A program made the position numbers and the translations under genes. A stretch of 64,000 bases of DNA. Source: Ichthyophis bannanicus (lineage: Eukaryota > Chordata > Amphibia > Gymnophiona > Ichthyophiidae). The first letter of the stretch is position 1. The number at the start of each line of letters is the position of its first letter. The notes under the pieces were generated by a model. The model was not told the origin of the DNA. It saw only the letters and a program-made list of their open reading frames with translations, and did not search any database. Location of the stretch: contig JAWIIG010000037.1 in assembly GCA_033557465.1 (NCBI GenBank), positions 2,108,001 through 2,172,000 of the forward strand, given 5' to 3'. Below are positions 10,544 to 21,597 of this stretch, piece by piece.

Positions 10544-11392
10544 ATGGCAGGGGGAAAACCGACCAAATTGGACTTTGCTGCGGCGGTAAATGCAGGGTCG
10601 AAAAGAGTGAAGTCCGATCCCCTCTCCCCGCAGAAGATGGCGACCCCGCGAGAGGCAGGAGAAAGCATGAGGGAGCTTTTGATGGAGATTCGGGCGGTCA
10701 AGGACTTAGTTCTGGCGAACGGTGATGCGCTAGTACGGGTGCAGACAGAGCTCGGCGAAATGAGAGACCGATACCAAAACCTAACGGAGCGCTTGGAGAA
10801 GACCGAAAATTCTATAGTAGTACACAGGGAATCGCTGGCGCCATTACCCAAGCTATGTAAACGTATGGAGCGCTTAGAGTTACAACTTGAGGATTTAAGT
10901 AACCGCAACCGGAGAAATAATATCAGGTTGGTGGGCTTGCCTGAAGGTGCTGAAGGTCCGGATATTTTCTCGTTCCTGGCAAAGTTGCTCCCCTCTCTGC
11001 TCAGCGTCAAATTTGTGGGCCCTCTTGACATCGAATGTGCACACCGTGTTCCGACGCAACGGCCTGCAAGCGGTAAATTTCCTCGCCCGATTATCTTCTG
11101 TCTGCTCCACCACCAGCATGCCATGCAGATTCTGTCTACGGCCAAGAGTCGGGCCGCGTGGGACTTTGAAGGTCACAAGCTCTCCTTTTACCCGGATGTC
11201 TGTAAGGCTACCGCGGATAGGCGCCGGCAATTCCTGTCCCTAAGACCCCGACTCCAACGTCTCCAAGCAAGATTCGGCCTCTTCTATCCGGCTCGCCTGA
11301 AGGTCACTCTCAACAACAGCTCCCGTGCGTTTGACGACCCCGCAGAAGCTCTCCTCTTCCTCGAGGAGCAGGAAGCCCTCCAAATGCAGTGA
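10544..11392 (+). CDS. L1 ORF1 protein (RNA-binding chaperone)
   Basis: A complete frame of 282 codons begins with ATG at 10,544 and ends with TGA at 11,392. An N-terminal region rich in charged residues leads into a coiled coil (about residues 45-125, including MRELLMEIRAVKDLVLANGD and MERLELQLEDLSNRNRRNN). The RRM-like segment follows (NNIRLVGLPEGAEG, later IECAHRVP), then the C-terminal domain (FPRPIIFCLLHHQHAMQIL, ADRRRQFLSLRP). In L1 this protein trimerises, coats the element RNA and aids target-primed reverse transcription in cis. The length is a little shorter than mammalian L1 ORF1p. Confidence 0.88.
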   Translation: MAGGKPTKLDFAAAVNAGSKRVKSDPLSPQKMATPREAGESMRELLMEIRAVKDLVLANGDALVRVQTELGEMRDRYQNLTERLEKTENSIVVHRESLAPLPKLCKRMERLELQLEDLSNRNRRNNIRLVGLPEGAEGPDIFSFLAKLLPSLLSVKFVGPLDIECAHRVPTQRPASGKFPRPIIFCLLHHQHAMQILSTAKSRAAWDFEGHKLSFYPDVCKATADRRRQFLSLRPRLQRLQARFGLFYPARLKVTLNNSSRAFDDPAEALLFLEEQEALQMQ

Positions 11393-11924
11393 CTGTTGGG
11401 TCTCATATGCTGTTTAATCTCTGCTTTTTGATGCCTTCTCTTCTCCTTGCACCTCGTTGGGTCCCCATCTTTGGGGTGCTGGGAGGTGATATTGTTTTTC
11501 CATTGCCTGCTATCTGTCTCCCATGAATAGCTTATACCTTATAGGGATTTTGTCATGGTGTGGGCAATCTTCCTATTTCCATCTGCTCCCCCCCATATTT
11601 CCCTTATTTTACACCTGTTTATGTGGGGGTGGTCTCTCTGGGTTTGTCTGGAGGACTTAGTGGGGGGGGTAGTAATGTTTGGGATATTGTTGTATTGTTA
11701 TTGCTGCTGATGTACCTATCCCTTCTGATGGTTGTACTTTCACTCTATATATGGTCATAGGACTTGGGTTGCCGGCTGTGCCCCTTGTGTTCCTATGTTG
11801 GCTCACCTTGTTGATAGTCTTTGGTGGGTAATGTTCTTAATAGCACCTCATTGGCCTTTGATAATCTCTTTTTTACAACTGGCCTCTCTGTTTGAAGCGA
11901 TCCAGGGCTTGCAGGATCTCCAGT

Positions 11925-14900
11925 ATGCTGTCTGCCATGCCTTCCCTTAAGATCCTCTCCCTGAATGTAAAGGGCATTAATCTTCCTGCCAAACGTAAAA
12001 AGATTCTTGCCTATTGTGCTAAGCAAGGAGCTGACCTGGTCATGCTGCAGGAAACGCACTTGTCTACTGCTGAGACGGCAAAATTGGGCTCGGGCAAGTA
12101 TATTTTAATAGCTCAGGCCCCGGCAACTGGGAAAAAAAATGGGGTGGCTATCCTGCTCAATAAGGCTATCAAGGCTCAAGCGCACTTGCTTCGTGCTGAT
12201 CCGGAGGGGCGATGGGCTTGTGCCCAAATCACAGTGGACCAGCAGCGTGTTGTGTTTGTGAATGTGTATGCGCCTAACTGTGACAACCCTGCCTTTTTCC
12301 ATCGGCTTGCGGAGGTGCTAGCTGAGTTCGCCTCGTCTCCCACGGTGATAGGTGGCGACTTCAATCTGGTATTGGACCCGCTGATTGACAGCCAACCTTG
12401 TCGAAGATCTCGGAGGAACAGAGCTGTTGAGGTTTTCGAGTCTATTATGGAAGAACAAGGCCTTGTTGACATCTGGAGGATTCTGCATCCTGATGAAAAA
12501 GACTTTACGTTTTACTCTTTTCCTCATGCGTCTCACTCTAGAATTGACTTCTTTTAGTGTCCCGTTCCTTGGCCTCAGCTATTCCCTGTGCGGAGATCCT
12601 CAGCTCTCACGTCTCCGACCATGCCGCTATTGGGCTCACGCTGGATGTCTCCGCTTCTCCGCCTCCCTCTGGAGGATGGTTCTTCCCACGGCACCTTCTC
12701 GCGGATGACTCCTTCAGACAATTTATTCGGCAAGAAATAAAGTCATATTTTGACCTTAACCGGCGAGAGGACACTTCCGCCTGGGCGTGGTGGGAAGCTT
12801 TCAAGGCGACCATCAGGGCTAAAATTACTAGCTTCAACATCGCCCTAAAGAGAAAACTGAGAGCGGAATTACAGTCCCTTGATCAACAAATCAGGGCTGG
12901 GGAACGCTTGTTACATCGTCAGTTTAACTCCCTGGTGCTCTCCAGGCTACAGAATCTTCGATTCCAATATAATGCAATACTCGGCAGAGAGGTTGAGCAG
13001 CACTCTTTTGCTCAGAAGGCACGGTACTACACGGAGGCGAATAAGTCAGGCAAATTGTTAGCGGCCAGTCTAAAGCCTCGGCATGAGAAAGCATATGTGG
13101 CTGCTTTGCTAAACGAGACGAAAGTCTTGAAGACGGGAAATCTGGAGATTCTTGACATTTTTAGGAACTTCTACAGCTCCTTGTATACCTCCGAAGTTGA
13201 GAGTGATTTGTGCAGTATGAGAGCGTGGTTGCAATCTATTGATCACCCGACACTGAACCCTGACCAAGTTGCGGTCCTCGACCACCCCCTAGACCTGCGT
13301 GAACTTGAAGAGGTTGTGGCAAGCTTACCGGGGTGCAAAGCGGCTGGGCCGGATGGAATACCAGTTGAATTTTACCAGTTGTTTGCTAAGGAACTCTCTC
13401 CATTTCTTCTGCAATATTTCCAACTTCTACAAGAGCTGGGTGCGGACCCCGGAGCCTTTGCAGAGGCCACAGTGGTGGTTTTGGAAAAGCCAGGAAAAGA
13501 TCCGAAGTTAGTGGGCAGCTATAAACCCATATCGTTGTTAAACGCTGACTATAAGCTGTACGCAGCGGTCCTGGCCAACAGACTTAATAAAATCCTTCAT
13601 CATCTCATCCATCCGGATCAATGTGGTTTTGTGTCAGGGAGATCCACCACTGATAATGCTCGCCTGCTATGTAATCTCCTGGATCTGGCTGCACAGGCCG
13701 AAGAGCCTTACATTGGGCTATCGTTGGACGCAGAAAAGGCCTTCGACAGGCTTGAGTGGCCCTTCCTTTTCCTTGTTTTGGAGTGGTTTGGGATCCCGGC
13801 CAGTTTCATTAACATGATTCGCCCTATGTATGCCCGGCCCAGGGCTAGGATCTTTGCCAACCAAGAATTGTCCCGCCCCTTTTCCCTGCATAGAGGCACG
13901 AGGCAAGGATGTCCCATGTCCCCGCTGCTTTTCAACCTGGCTCTGGAACCTTTAGTCTTTGCATTCGTCAACATCAGACCATCCGGGGTTTTGAGATAGC
14001 CGACCTGCAACTCAAGCTCTCAGCATATGCCGACGATCTCCTCTTTTTTTTGTCTCCATCCTCGGTCGCGCCCCTTCTTCAAGTGATTGAACAGTACGCC
14101 GGTTTTTCCGGCTACAAAGTAAACTGGTCTAAGTCAGTGGCCTTCCCGTTGAATCTGCGGACGCACAGTAGCTTGATCCAGGACTTCTCCTTTCAATGGG
14201 CGGGGTCAGCTGTACAGTATCTCGGGACGCAATTCAGAGCCCCGCTGGAACAGACCATACAGCTAAACGCCGCGAAAATTGTGGAAATTGCCCGAGCCTT
14301 TACTCTGAAATGGTCGCCCCTTCATCTCACTTGGTGGGGGCGGCTTGAATCGATCAAGATGGTTCTTGTACCCAAAATTAACTACATCCTTGGAATGGTC
14401 CCGGTTCTTTTTGCTACTGAGGTCTATAAGAAGGTGGAGCGGATCTTGTGTTCCTTTTTATGGGGCGGGAAGACTCCCAGAATAGCACTCAAGAAATTAA
14501 AGGCTCACAAACAACAGGGAGGGGTACAATTCCCCGATTTTCATTGGTACCACCTGGCTGCACTGCTAAAGCAGGGGGGCCTCTGGGGGGCGGATATTGC
14601 TCCGTCCCTGAAACCCACTTGGCTGTCCCTGGAAGAACGGCTGCTCCGGCCCTGCCCGGCGCACCTATGTATGAGTATGCGCCACTCTGCGACGTCGGGG
14701 CTGACCAAGGTGATTGCTGCTACACAACAAGCGTTTCAAACGTTGCTCCCTCTCATTGCCCAGGATAATCCTCTTTCACTTCAGTCTCCTATCTGGAGTA
14801 ATCCGGCTTTCAAGATTAATAAGGTCCCTTTTTCTTGGCAGTCTTGGCAGCGCTGCGGCATATGGACCATGGGCCATTTGATCCTGGACGGCGAATGGAA

Positions 14901-15702
14901 ATCCTTTCGTATGCTTCAAAAGGAGTTTCAGCTCCCTGCGTCCTGTTTTTACCAGTACCTCCAGCTCCGACACTGCTTAGCTCAATTGAGGATCAAGCCT
15001 CGAGATCCACAGGAGTCCTGGGGCTTGCACAAGCTTGTGATAGATTTTTGTCTGCAACGGGGAGGCGCATCTCGTTTTTATGCTCTATTTAGAGATTTTC
15101 TCCCCGATCAGACCCTGGGCCTCCGTAAGATTTGGGAGGCCGAGACGGACCTAGTGTTATCTTCTTTGGATTGGAGCAAAGTGTGGGGTCCCGTCACTCG
15201 TGTCTCCTGATCTGCCTCCCTCACGCAAGCGATGTTCTTTTTTGCTCACCGGGCCTTTATTACTTCGTTAAAGCTCTCCAAATGGCATTCTGATCAAACC
15301 TCCACTTGCTGGTCCTGCCAAAAGGCGGTCGGTACAATGTGCCACATGTTCCTGGACTGCCCTTGTGTGCAGGGCTTCTGGTCTCGTGTCTGGGAAAGGA
15401 TTCAGAGAGTGCTGGGCTTCTCCTACCCCCTATCTTGGCGTATAGTTGCGCTTCGATCTTCAGCAGTAATCCCAGGATTGAACAAGGAGCACTTTTTCGT
15501 ATTGGACTTTATGCTATCAGTCGCCATAAAGGAAATCTTATACTCCTGGAAAGATCCTTCGGACCTGCACTGGGGCAGATGGTGGAACCAAGTCTGCCTC
15601 TATAGTAGATACGAAAAAGCTTATGACTCTGCCTATTTCCTGAAGGGGAGGGGTACACCCAAGGTTCGATGGGCAGCCCTGGATCGCTTCACTTCTATTT
15701 AG
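11925..15702 (+). pseudogene. L1 ORF2: endonuclease, reverse transcriptase, zinc-knuckle region
   Basis: The frame starts at 11,925 (or ATG 11,937) with an apurinic-like endonuclease: LKILSLNVKGI, MLQETHLS, VIGGDFNLVLD, and SDHAAIGLTLD at about 12,615. The RT follows, with KAAGPDGIPVEFYQ, LDAEKAFDRLEWPF, RQGCPMSPLLFNLALEPL and YADDLLFFLS near 14,027. The C-terminal C-x2-C-x8-H-x4-C motif is near 15,310. Lesions: a premature TAG at 12,555 from a one-base deletion, a second one-base loss near 13,964, and an in-frame TGA at 15,208. All catalytic motifs survive, so the damage is recent. Confidence 0.9.
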
Positions 15703-16878
15703 GATGCTACTTCCATTTCTGATATTGTTTCTGCTGCGGATGCTCCTTAGGTTAGTCGTCAGAGCTTCCTTGGCCAATGGGGTGCTGGGGTGGGTTTGGG
15801 TTTTTCTTTCCCCTTTTTTCCTATTTTATTCCTTTTCTTTTCCTTTCCTTCTTCTATTGTTTTCACTTGCACCTGTGAGTACTTCGGTGGTATGCCTTCG
15901 GATGGCTTTGCTTATGTTTGGTTAGCTTGTATTGTTTGTTCCCAATCTGTTTGTATTGTCTAAAATTGGAATAAAAATAAATTTAAAAAAAAAAAAAAAG
16001 AGTGTCAGTGTGGTGGGCCCTATATAGTAGGCACAATGAGAGAGAATTGTTAGTGACATAGATGGTATCCATCCCTGGGATAGAGGTTGATTTGGTAGTG
16101 GTGAAGTTTAGTTTTTTCCTTGAACTTACAGATTCCTCCACCTCTGTTGGTTGTCCTGTTGCAGTTGTGGATTGAATGGGTAGGTGGGCAGAGCTGGTTT
16201 ATAAGGACAGCATCAGTTTCCTGGAACCATGTCTCTGTGAGGCAGAGTATGTCAAGATTATGGTCTGTTATTAAGTCTGCTATGAGGGGGATCTTGTTCC
16301 TGGCTGAGCGTACATTGATCAGTGTGCATTGAAGTGGGGGGTGGTTGGGATTCAGAGATGGTATATAGATGGAGAGAGTGTTGGTGGTAATCTTTGTTAG
16401 TCTGCATTTCCGAGTGGTTTGATGTAAATGATGGTAGGGTGACTGGTTGGGTGGTATGTTATAATTGGGAGGGGTAATGTGTGTTAGTTTCTGGTGGGGT
16501 TTGAATTTGTGGCAACTATTATCTCTGCTGTATCCCAGGTTGTGTATGTAGTTGAATTGGTTGTTGCAGGGGCGGTGTTGAATGATGGTAATGGGGTGGT
16601 ATGGGAAGAGGTACTGCGGGATCAGGAGTGTGTTAGCTAAAACTAAGGGAAGAGAAGGATGTAAATAACATAAAATATAGGGAGTTTAATATTCATCTTG
16701 GATGGTGCAGAGTGAAAATCTTGCTACAAAAGTCATATACTTTGGGGGGAGCAGTGGTACCATGTGCAGACAACGGTCAGCAATGTCAGGAGTGATATGG
16801 GGCCCTAAGTACGAGGTACATTGACAGAGGAATGGGGCAATCTAGTGGAAACTGTATGGGAGTAGTCTAGGATACTAT

Positions 16879-17006
16879 GGGGCTGGTTTACAAAGCTGCG
16901 GTAGCGATTCGCGATTGTTAGCGGAGCCGCGGCCCCATTGAAATCAATGGGGCCGCGGCTCCGATAACGATCGCGAACCGCTACCGCGGCTTTGTAAACA
17001 AGCCCC
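16879..17006. mobile_element. Hairpin MITE (copy 1)
   Basis: A 128-bp near-perfect palindrome runs from 'ggggctggtttacaaagc' to 'gctttgtaaacaagcccc'. The arms meet at 'ccccattgaaatcaatgggg'. The trinucleotide 'tat' flanks both ends (16,876-16,878 and 17,007-17,009), which I read as a 3-bp target-site duplication. There is no coding capacity. A diverged relative at 57,499-57,839 has the same ends and the same TSD. Three-base TSDs would suit the PIF/Harbinger superfamily, but no autonomous partner with these ends is visible. Confidence 0.8.
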
Positions 17007-17260
17007 TATATGTTGTTGTGGAGGTGGATATAGTGAAAGTTGGGTGTTGCTTTGCTGTAGATCAAGACCTAGCTAACAATATTTCAAATTAAAGTATGTA
17101 GCATTCGTATAGTAACAATGTAACAGTGTAGCTTTGGCATAGTAACAATCATGCAGTAAGATTGTTTAGCAAGGACTAGATGACAAAGCACATATAGTAA
17201 GAATTTTCAATACAATCAGTGGTGCAGCGCTGTAAATAGCAGTAGTAGAAGAGGAGTTGT

Positions 17261-18463
17261 TTGAGCAGAGGTAGTGTCATGTCTGGATTGACCAGAGGCA
17301 GGTCTTGTCAGACAAATCTGATCGATTTCTTTGACTGGGTGACCAGGGAGTTGGACCAAGGGAGAGCTCTAGATGTGGTGTATTTAGATTTCAGTAAAGC
17401 CTTTGACACTGTTCCTCACAGGCGACTTATAAACAAACTGAGCACCCTAGGGATGGACCCTAAAGTTACTGCTTGGGTTAGAAATTGGTTGGGTGGGAGG
17501 CGACAAAGAGTACAAGTAAATGGAGCTCACTCTGAGGAGAAGGATGTTACCAGTGGTGTGCCCCAGGGATCTGTCCTTGGTCCGATTCTTTTTAACATCT
17601 TTGTTAGTGATATAGCGGAAGGGCTGTCGGGTAAGGTTTGCCTCTTTGCGGATGATACCAAAATCTGTAATAGAGTAGACACCCAGGAAGGTGTAGATAA
17701 CATGAGGAGGGATCTAGCTAAGCTTGAAGAATGGTCTAGAATTTGGCAGCTGGGATTTAATGTTAAAAAATGTAAGGTCATGCATTTGGACTGCAGCAAT
17801 CCAAGGGAGCAATACAGTATAGGAGGTGAAGTACTTTTGTCCACTAAAGAAGAGCGGGACCTAGGCGTGGTTGTGTCTGATGATCTTAAAGTAGCTAAAC
17901 AGGTAGAAAAGGCGACGGCAAAAGCTAGAAGGATGCTTGGGTGCATACGGAGAGGAATGGCTAGCAGAAAAAAGGAGGTGATAATACCTCTGTATAAGTC
18001 TTTGGTGCGACCTCATTTGGAGTATGGTGTGCAATTCTGGAGACCACACCTTCAAAAGGATGTGAACAGGATGGAGTCGGTGCAGAGGGTTGCTACTAAA
18101 ATGATTAATGGGCTTCATTATAAAGCATATGAGGACAGACTTAAGGATCTTAATATGTACACCTTAGAGGAAAGGCGGGATAGAGGTGATATGATTGAGA
18201 TGTTTAAATACCTCCGTGGCATAAATGTTCAGGGAGAGAGCCTCTTTCAATTGAAAGCAAGTTCTGCTACGAGGGGACATGGGATGAGGGTGAAGGGAGA
18301 TAGATTCAGGAGTGATATGCGGAAATATTTCTTTACGGAAAGAGTAGTGGATCCGTGGAATAGTCTCCCAGTGGAGGTGGTAGAGATGAGGACAGTAACT
18401 GAATTCAAAAAAGCATGGGACCAACACAGAGGATCTCTAAAGGTAGAAAGTGGACTGTTGTAG
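17261..18463 (+). CDS. CR1 reverse transcriptase, open partial frame
   Basis: About 400 codons are open without a break. Motifs in order: GRSCQTNLIDFFDWV, VYLDFSKAFDTVPHRRL (motif A), SGVPQGSVLGPILFNIF (motif B), CLFADDTKICN (catalytic FADD), NVKKCKVMHL, the thumb, and the CR1 C-terminal PLYKSLVRPHLEYGVQFW and FFTERVVDPWNSLPVEVV. The frame formally opens at a TTG at 17,261, but CR1 similarity starts near 17,279. The absence of any stop suggests a young insertion. It lacks the endonuclease and cannot be autonomous. Confidence 0.85.
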   Translation: MSRGSVMSGLTRGRSCQTNLIDFFDWVTRELDQGRALDVVYLDFSKAFDTVPHRRLINKLSTLGMDPKVTAWVRNWLGGRRQRVQVNGAHSEEKDVTSGVPQGSVLGPILFNIFVSDIAEGLSGKVCLFADDTKICNRVDTQEGVDNMRRDLAKLEEWSRIWQLGFNVKKCKVMHLDCSNPREQYSIGGEVLLSTKEERDLGVVVSDDLKVAKQVEKATAKARRMLGCIRRGMASRKKEVIIPLYKSLVRPHLEYGVQFWRPHLQKDVNRMESVQRVATKMINGLHYKAYEDRLKDLNMYTLEERRDRGDMIEMFKYLRGINVQGESLFQLKASSATRGHGMRVKGDRFRSDMRKYFFTERVVDPWNSLPVEVVEMRTVTEFKKAWDQHRGSLKVESGLL

Positions 18464-18537
18464 TTGTTGTTATGGAAGGACAGACTAGATGGGCCTTGTG
18501 GTCTTTTTCTGTCATCATGTTTCTATGTTTCTATGCT
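17279..18537 (+). mobile_element. CR1 LINE, 5'-truncated
   Basis: A CR1 copy begins inside the RT domain and keeps its 3' end: the stop codon, a short 3' UTR 'actagatgggccttgtggtc', and the terminal 'tttctatg' repeats at 18,520-18,536. The 5' truncation is normal for CR1. The 3' tail is an octamer-like microsatellite and not poly(A), as expected for this clade. No clear target-site duplication is seen, also typical. Confidence 0.88.
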
Positions 18538-18784
18538 ATTGATAGACTCAGGAAGAGAGGACAAATAAAGATCTGATGGAAGAGGTACAGTTGCGATTAA
18601 CTTTAAAGCAGTATTGGTGAGCATAAACAAGGATAAAGCATGTAATTATAGATTTGTCTTACAAAATTGGTTGTGGCATAGAAGTGGAGAGTAATAAGGG
18701 CTACTGTCTGCGATTGAACTTTAGTGGGAGTATGAGTCATGTGGTCAGAATCGTGTTAAGTCTCTCAAGTTGTGTTGCACAGCT

Positions 18785-20100
18785 TGACTTACTTTCTTGC
18801 TGAGCAGCTTTGGATGTTGGCTGAATTGTCTTCGGCATTCAGACGTGCTGATGGCTTTTGCTGTTTCCGCCACAGACTCATGCCTAAGGGCCACACCAAA
18901 GGGCCCTCTAGCGAGGCCGTCAGGCATGGGCCCACCAGGTGTGGGCATGCCTTTTTAAAACAGTGTAGTGATGCTGGATCGGTGGTCTGTGGAGGAGTCC
19001 GGTGCTGAAGAAGCTGCTTTTGGCCAGTGTGCTTCTTTGTAATGCAGAACAGTGCCCGATTGGGCCTTGGAGGAAGCAGCAGGAGGGGCAAGCAGCTACC
19101 ACTTCTCTCCCGATGCCAGATCTGTAGTCTGTGGAGGAGTCCGTTGCTGAAGATTTTGTGGATTATTTTGTGGGGTATTTGTGCGTTGCGCAATGGTATC
19201 ATGAGCCAGGTCTGCAGTGGGTATCCCCAAATCCTGCTGAGTCTAATGGGGAGGGGGGGGGGGCACACATGCATTTAGAGCCATGGGTACGAGATTGTGG
19301 TCTCTGCAACAGCCATTTAACAACTCCCGTACATCAGATACATGTGTGACATCTTCTACAACCATGCTGTGCAGCCCCAGCATCCCAGTGCCCTGCTACT
19401 GCTCTGGAATAGCTGTCTGGTGATGCTGCCCTGTCCACAGTGCTGTCTCCCACCATTTGCTTACCCCTTCCACACAGTCATCAGCAGGGGGCAAACCCTG
19501 ATAACTTTGTGCTGCAATGGTGCCAAATACATGCCGCACCCCCCCTCAGTTTGGCATCTAGGGCATGTGCTGTCAGTACTTGCTTACACATCTTCACTGT
19601 CAGGGTTCAGGTGGGGCACCTGCTTGCCTATGGCATCACTTTGAGGCCATCCATCATCCTATCATATCCATTGCCTACCCATACAAGTGCCCAGGCCCTC
19701 CTTCCCCCCTCCCCCATTTGTGCCTGTCATACATAGACTGTGGATTTCCCCATGCCCCCAACAGGCCTTGCCATAGGTCCTTGTAGCCCTACACCCACAT
19801 ATCAGCATGCAACCACAATTTCAGTCATGCATCACTCACCTAGTAGCCAGGCATCACCGAGATGTCCAGTGTTAGCCTGTGATAAGACAAAGGCATCATG
19901 GCAGGATCCGTGGAAATGTACACACAGGTCTGTGATGCATATGTGAACATCAACAACAACCTGCATGTCCATTGGTATAGGTGCCTGTTGTGGTATGTCC
20001 TCTCATCATGGCCAGGAGGCCTCAGGATCCACATAGCTCTAGCATAATGAGTCATCCAAAGATATAGTACACAGGGGAACTTGTAGCTCCTGGCAGATAA
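18785..20100 (-). pseudogene. HARBI1-like transposase remnant (copy 3)
   Basis: On the minus strand the segment near 19,840-19,900 reads GSCHDAFVLSQANTG and the segment near 19,170-19,235 reads WGYPLQTWLMIPLRNAQIP. These are two conserved landmarks of Harbinger transposases, in the right order (PGS-HDA before GYPL-x-WLMTP). The sequence between and after them is broken by stops and probable insertions. No convergent Myb-like gene was recognised beside it. The C-terminal helix is lost. Confidence 0.6.
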
Positions 20101-20559
20101 TGTAAGTACAAGAGGGAAGCTAGGTAGCCTGAGATGAATGAGCTAGGATAGGCAAATCCACTGGACAAAATCCTAGTGGTAGGTCTGGCCCTGGGGAGGT
20201 GCAGCAATGTTGGGCCACAAAGGGATGCATATTAGTGCCTAACAGAACAGAGGCTATGGCTGGCCATCTGCCAGAAGCACAATGCAACCTACCATTGCAA
20301 TTGTCAGGCAGAAAACCTAAAGAGGAAATAGAGAGAGGTCAGAAAGAAGACCAGGTCCAAGGCCCTGGAGAGGGATCAGATGACCTGCCACAGACCCTCA
20401 CAGCAAAGGAGAAGCAAGTGCTCGTCTCTGTGGATGAGGAGACAGTGAGGGGAAGGGAGACATGGATACATTAAGAACATCCCACTCCTGCATGTCATGC
20501 CTTTTTATCTTGCTCTTTCCCCTTCATCTACATACAATATTTGGGGTTCAGAACACCTA
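20101..20559. other. Unassigned sequence next to the Harbinger remnant
   Basis: A purine-rich stretch (20,300-20,470) gives a short lysine/glutamate-rich frame without recognised domains. It may be a decayed part of the neighbouring Harbinger element; nothing stronger can be supported. Confidence 0.3.
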
Positions 20560-20790
20560 TCACCAAAATTACTTTACTAATCATTTGTATAGCACTACAA
20601 GACATATGAGGTGCTGTACATATAGATGTAAGAGACAGCCCCTGCTCATCAGAGCTTACAATCTAATCAAGACAAACATCACAAAACTGGGGACTAGGGT
20701 ATGGTAAGACACACATAAGTGGTGAATAGGGGAGTGACGGGATCAGGATACAAAAACAAAGGGGCACACCCTGCTTTTTTATTTTCTTCT
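20560..20790 (-). mobile_element. L2-like LINE 3' end fragment
   Basis: The minus strand reads 'gattagattgtaagctctga' followed by 'tgagcaggggctgtctctta'. This is the same 3' UTR signature as the plus-strand L2-like copies ending at 25,075 and 28,785. Only the last couple of hundred bases are present. Confidence 0.6.
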
Positions 20791-21029
20791 TTTAAAGATA
20801 TTTCTATTGCATCTTTACCATGGTCTTATCATATTCTACTGTCACTTGTTTGATGAGAAGAGAATTAAATTTTTCATGGAGGGGGCCAGGTTTTAAGGCA
20901 AGTTTCACATTAGCAATAGCGCCTATTTGGAAAGGGGTTTTTTTTTTGCTTGTTTTGGATTTTGTTTCTATCCATGAGCATCTATTTGTGCATGTACAAA
21001 CAAACATATGAGTGCAGCATCAGGTGGAA

Positions 21030-21305
21030 GAGCTAGTGGGAGCCCTGGCCTGCCACCGTGAAGGGGGTTCTGAAGTCAGATTGCTGGTGGGAGGCCCTGG
21101 GTCCTGCTAGCATGAAAAAAACAGGGCTGCAGCCTGAAGACACCATTGGGAGGCTCCAGGTCCCACTGGCATAAAGTGTGGGGCTGTGACTAAAGATGCT
21201 ACAGGAAGACCCTGGGTCCCACTGACATGAACAGCAGAATTGAGGCTGAAGACCCCAGTGGGAGGCCCCAGGTCCTGCTGGCATGAAGAGTGTAGTTGAA
21301 GCCTG
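21030..21305. repeat. Minisatellite, period about 55-60 bp
   Basis: Four to five imperfect units share 'gtgggaggccc', 'aggtcctgctggcatgaa' and 'gctgaagacccc'. Divergence between units is moderate. There is no coding signal. Confidence 0.7.
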
Positions 21306-21597
21306 TCTGCCTGAAAGCTGAGAAGGGCCAGGTAAGGGAGTGGAGCCTAGAGATAAGGGGTGGGGTTAGAGGAGAGAGTCAGGGAATACAAAAGGGAATG
21401 AGTAGGACTAGAGAAGATGGAGAGCAAAGGGAAGGGGAGAATTGGGGAGGGGAGGAATTAGAGGAGGGATTGAGACTTAAAAGTAAGGGAGTGAAAGGCA
21501 GGGGAATGAGAGAGTGCAAAGTTGGTTGGGAGAGCACTGCTGGTTGAAGGGAAGGAGAGAGAGTACAAGAGGGAGGGTAGGGATTTGAAACCCTTCT

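Larger units (their letters stand above)
10400..15999 (+). mobile_element. Near full-length L1 retrotransposon
   Basis: A 5.6-kb L1 has a short 5' UTR, ORF1 (10,544-11,392), ORF2 (11,925-15,702), a short 3' UTR with 'aataaaaataaa' and a poly(A) tract. It is flanked by identical 14-base target-site duplications 'gagtgtcagtgtgg' at 10,386-10,399 and 16,000-16,013. It sits inside the older minus-strand LINE. ORF1 is intact and ORF2 has three lesions, so the insertion is fairly young but this copy cannot retrotranspose alone. Confidence 0.92.
6735..16660 (-). mobile_element. Minus-strand LINE (L2/Rex1-like), split by two insertions
   Basis: A LINE runs on the minus strand in three pieces: about 16,660-16,000, 10,399-8,220 and 7,284-6,735. 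Its endonuclease start is near 16,335 (LINVRSARNKIPLIADLI, then LCLTETWF). The RT palm is near 9,000-9,120 (FLDISSAFDSLPHVQLLDRL). The 3' end carries 'gtaaaccgtcttgaatcata' and an AT-rich tail at 6,735. The gaps are a Tigger-type element (7,287-8,219) and an L1 (10,400-15,999). Several frame breaks make it inactive. Jockey-superfamily clade assignment (L2, Rex1 or CR1-like) is uncertain. Confidence 0.75.

Noticed and set aside
10540..11230. Minus-strand frames of 201 and 111 codons opposite L1 ORF1
   Set aside because: Shadow frames of the GC-rich ORF1; no domain, and the plus strand has the clear L1 ORF1 protein.
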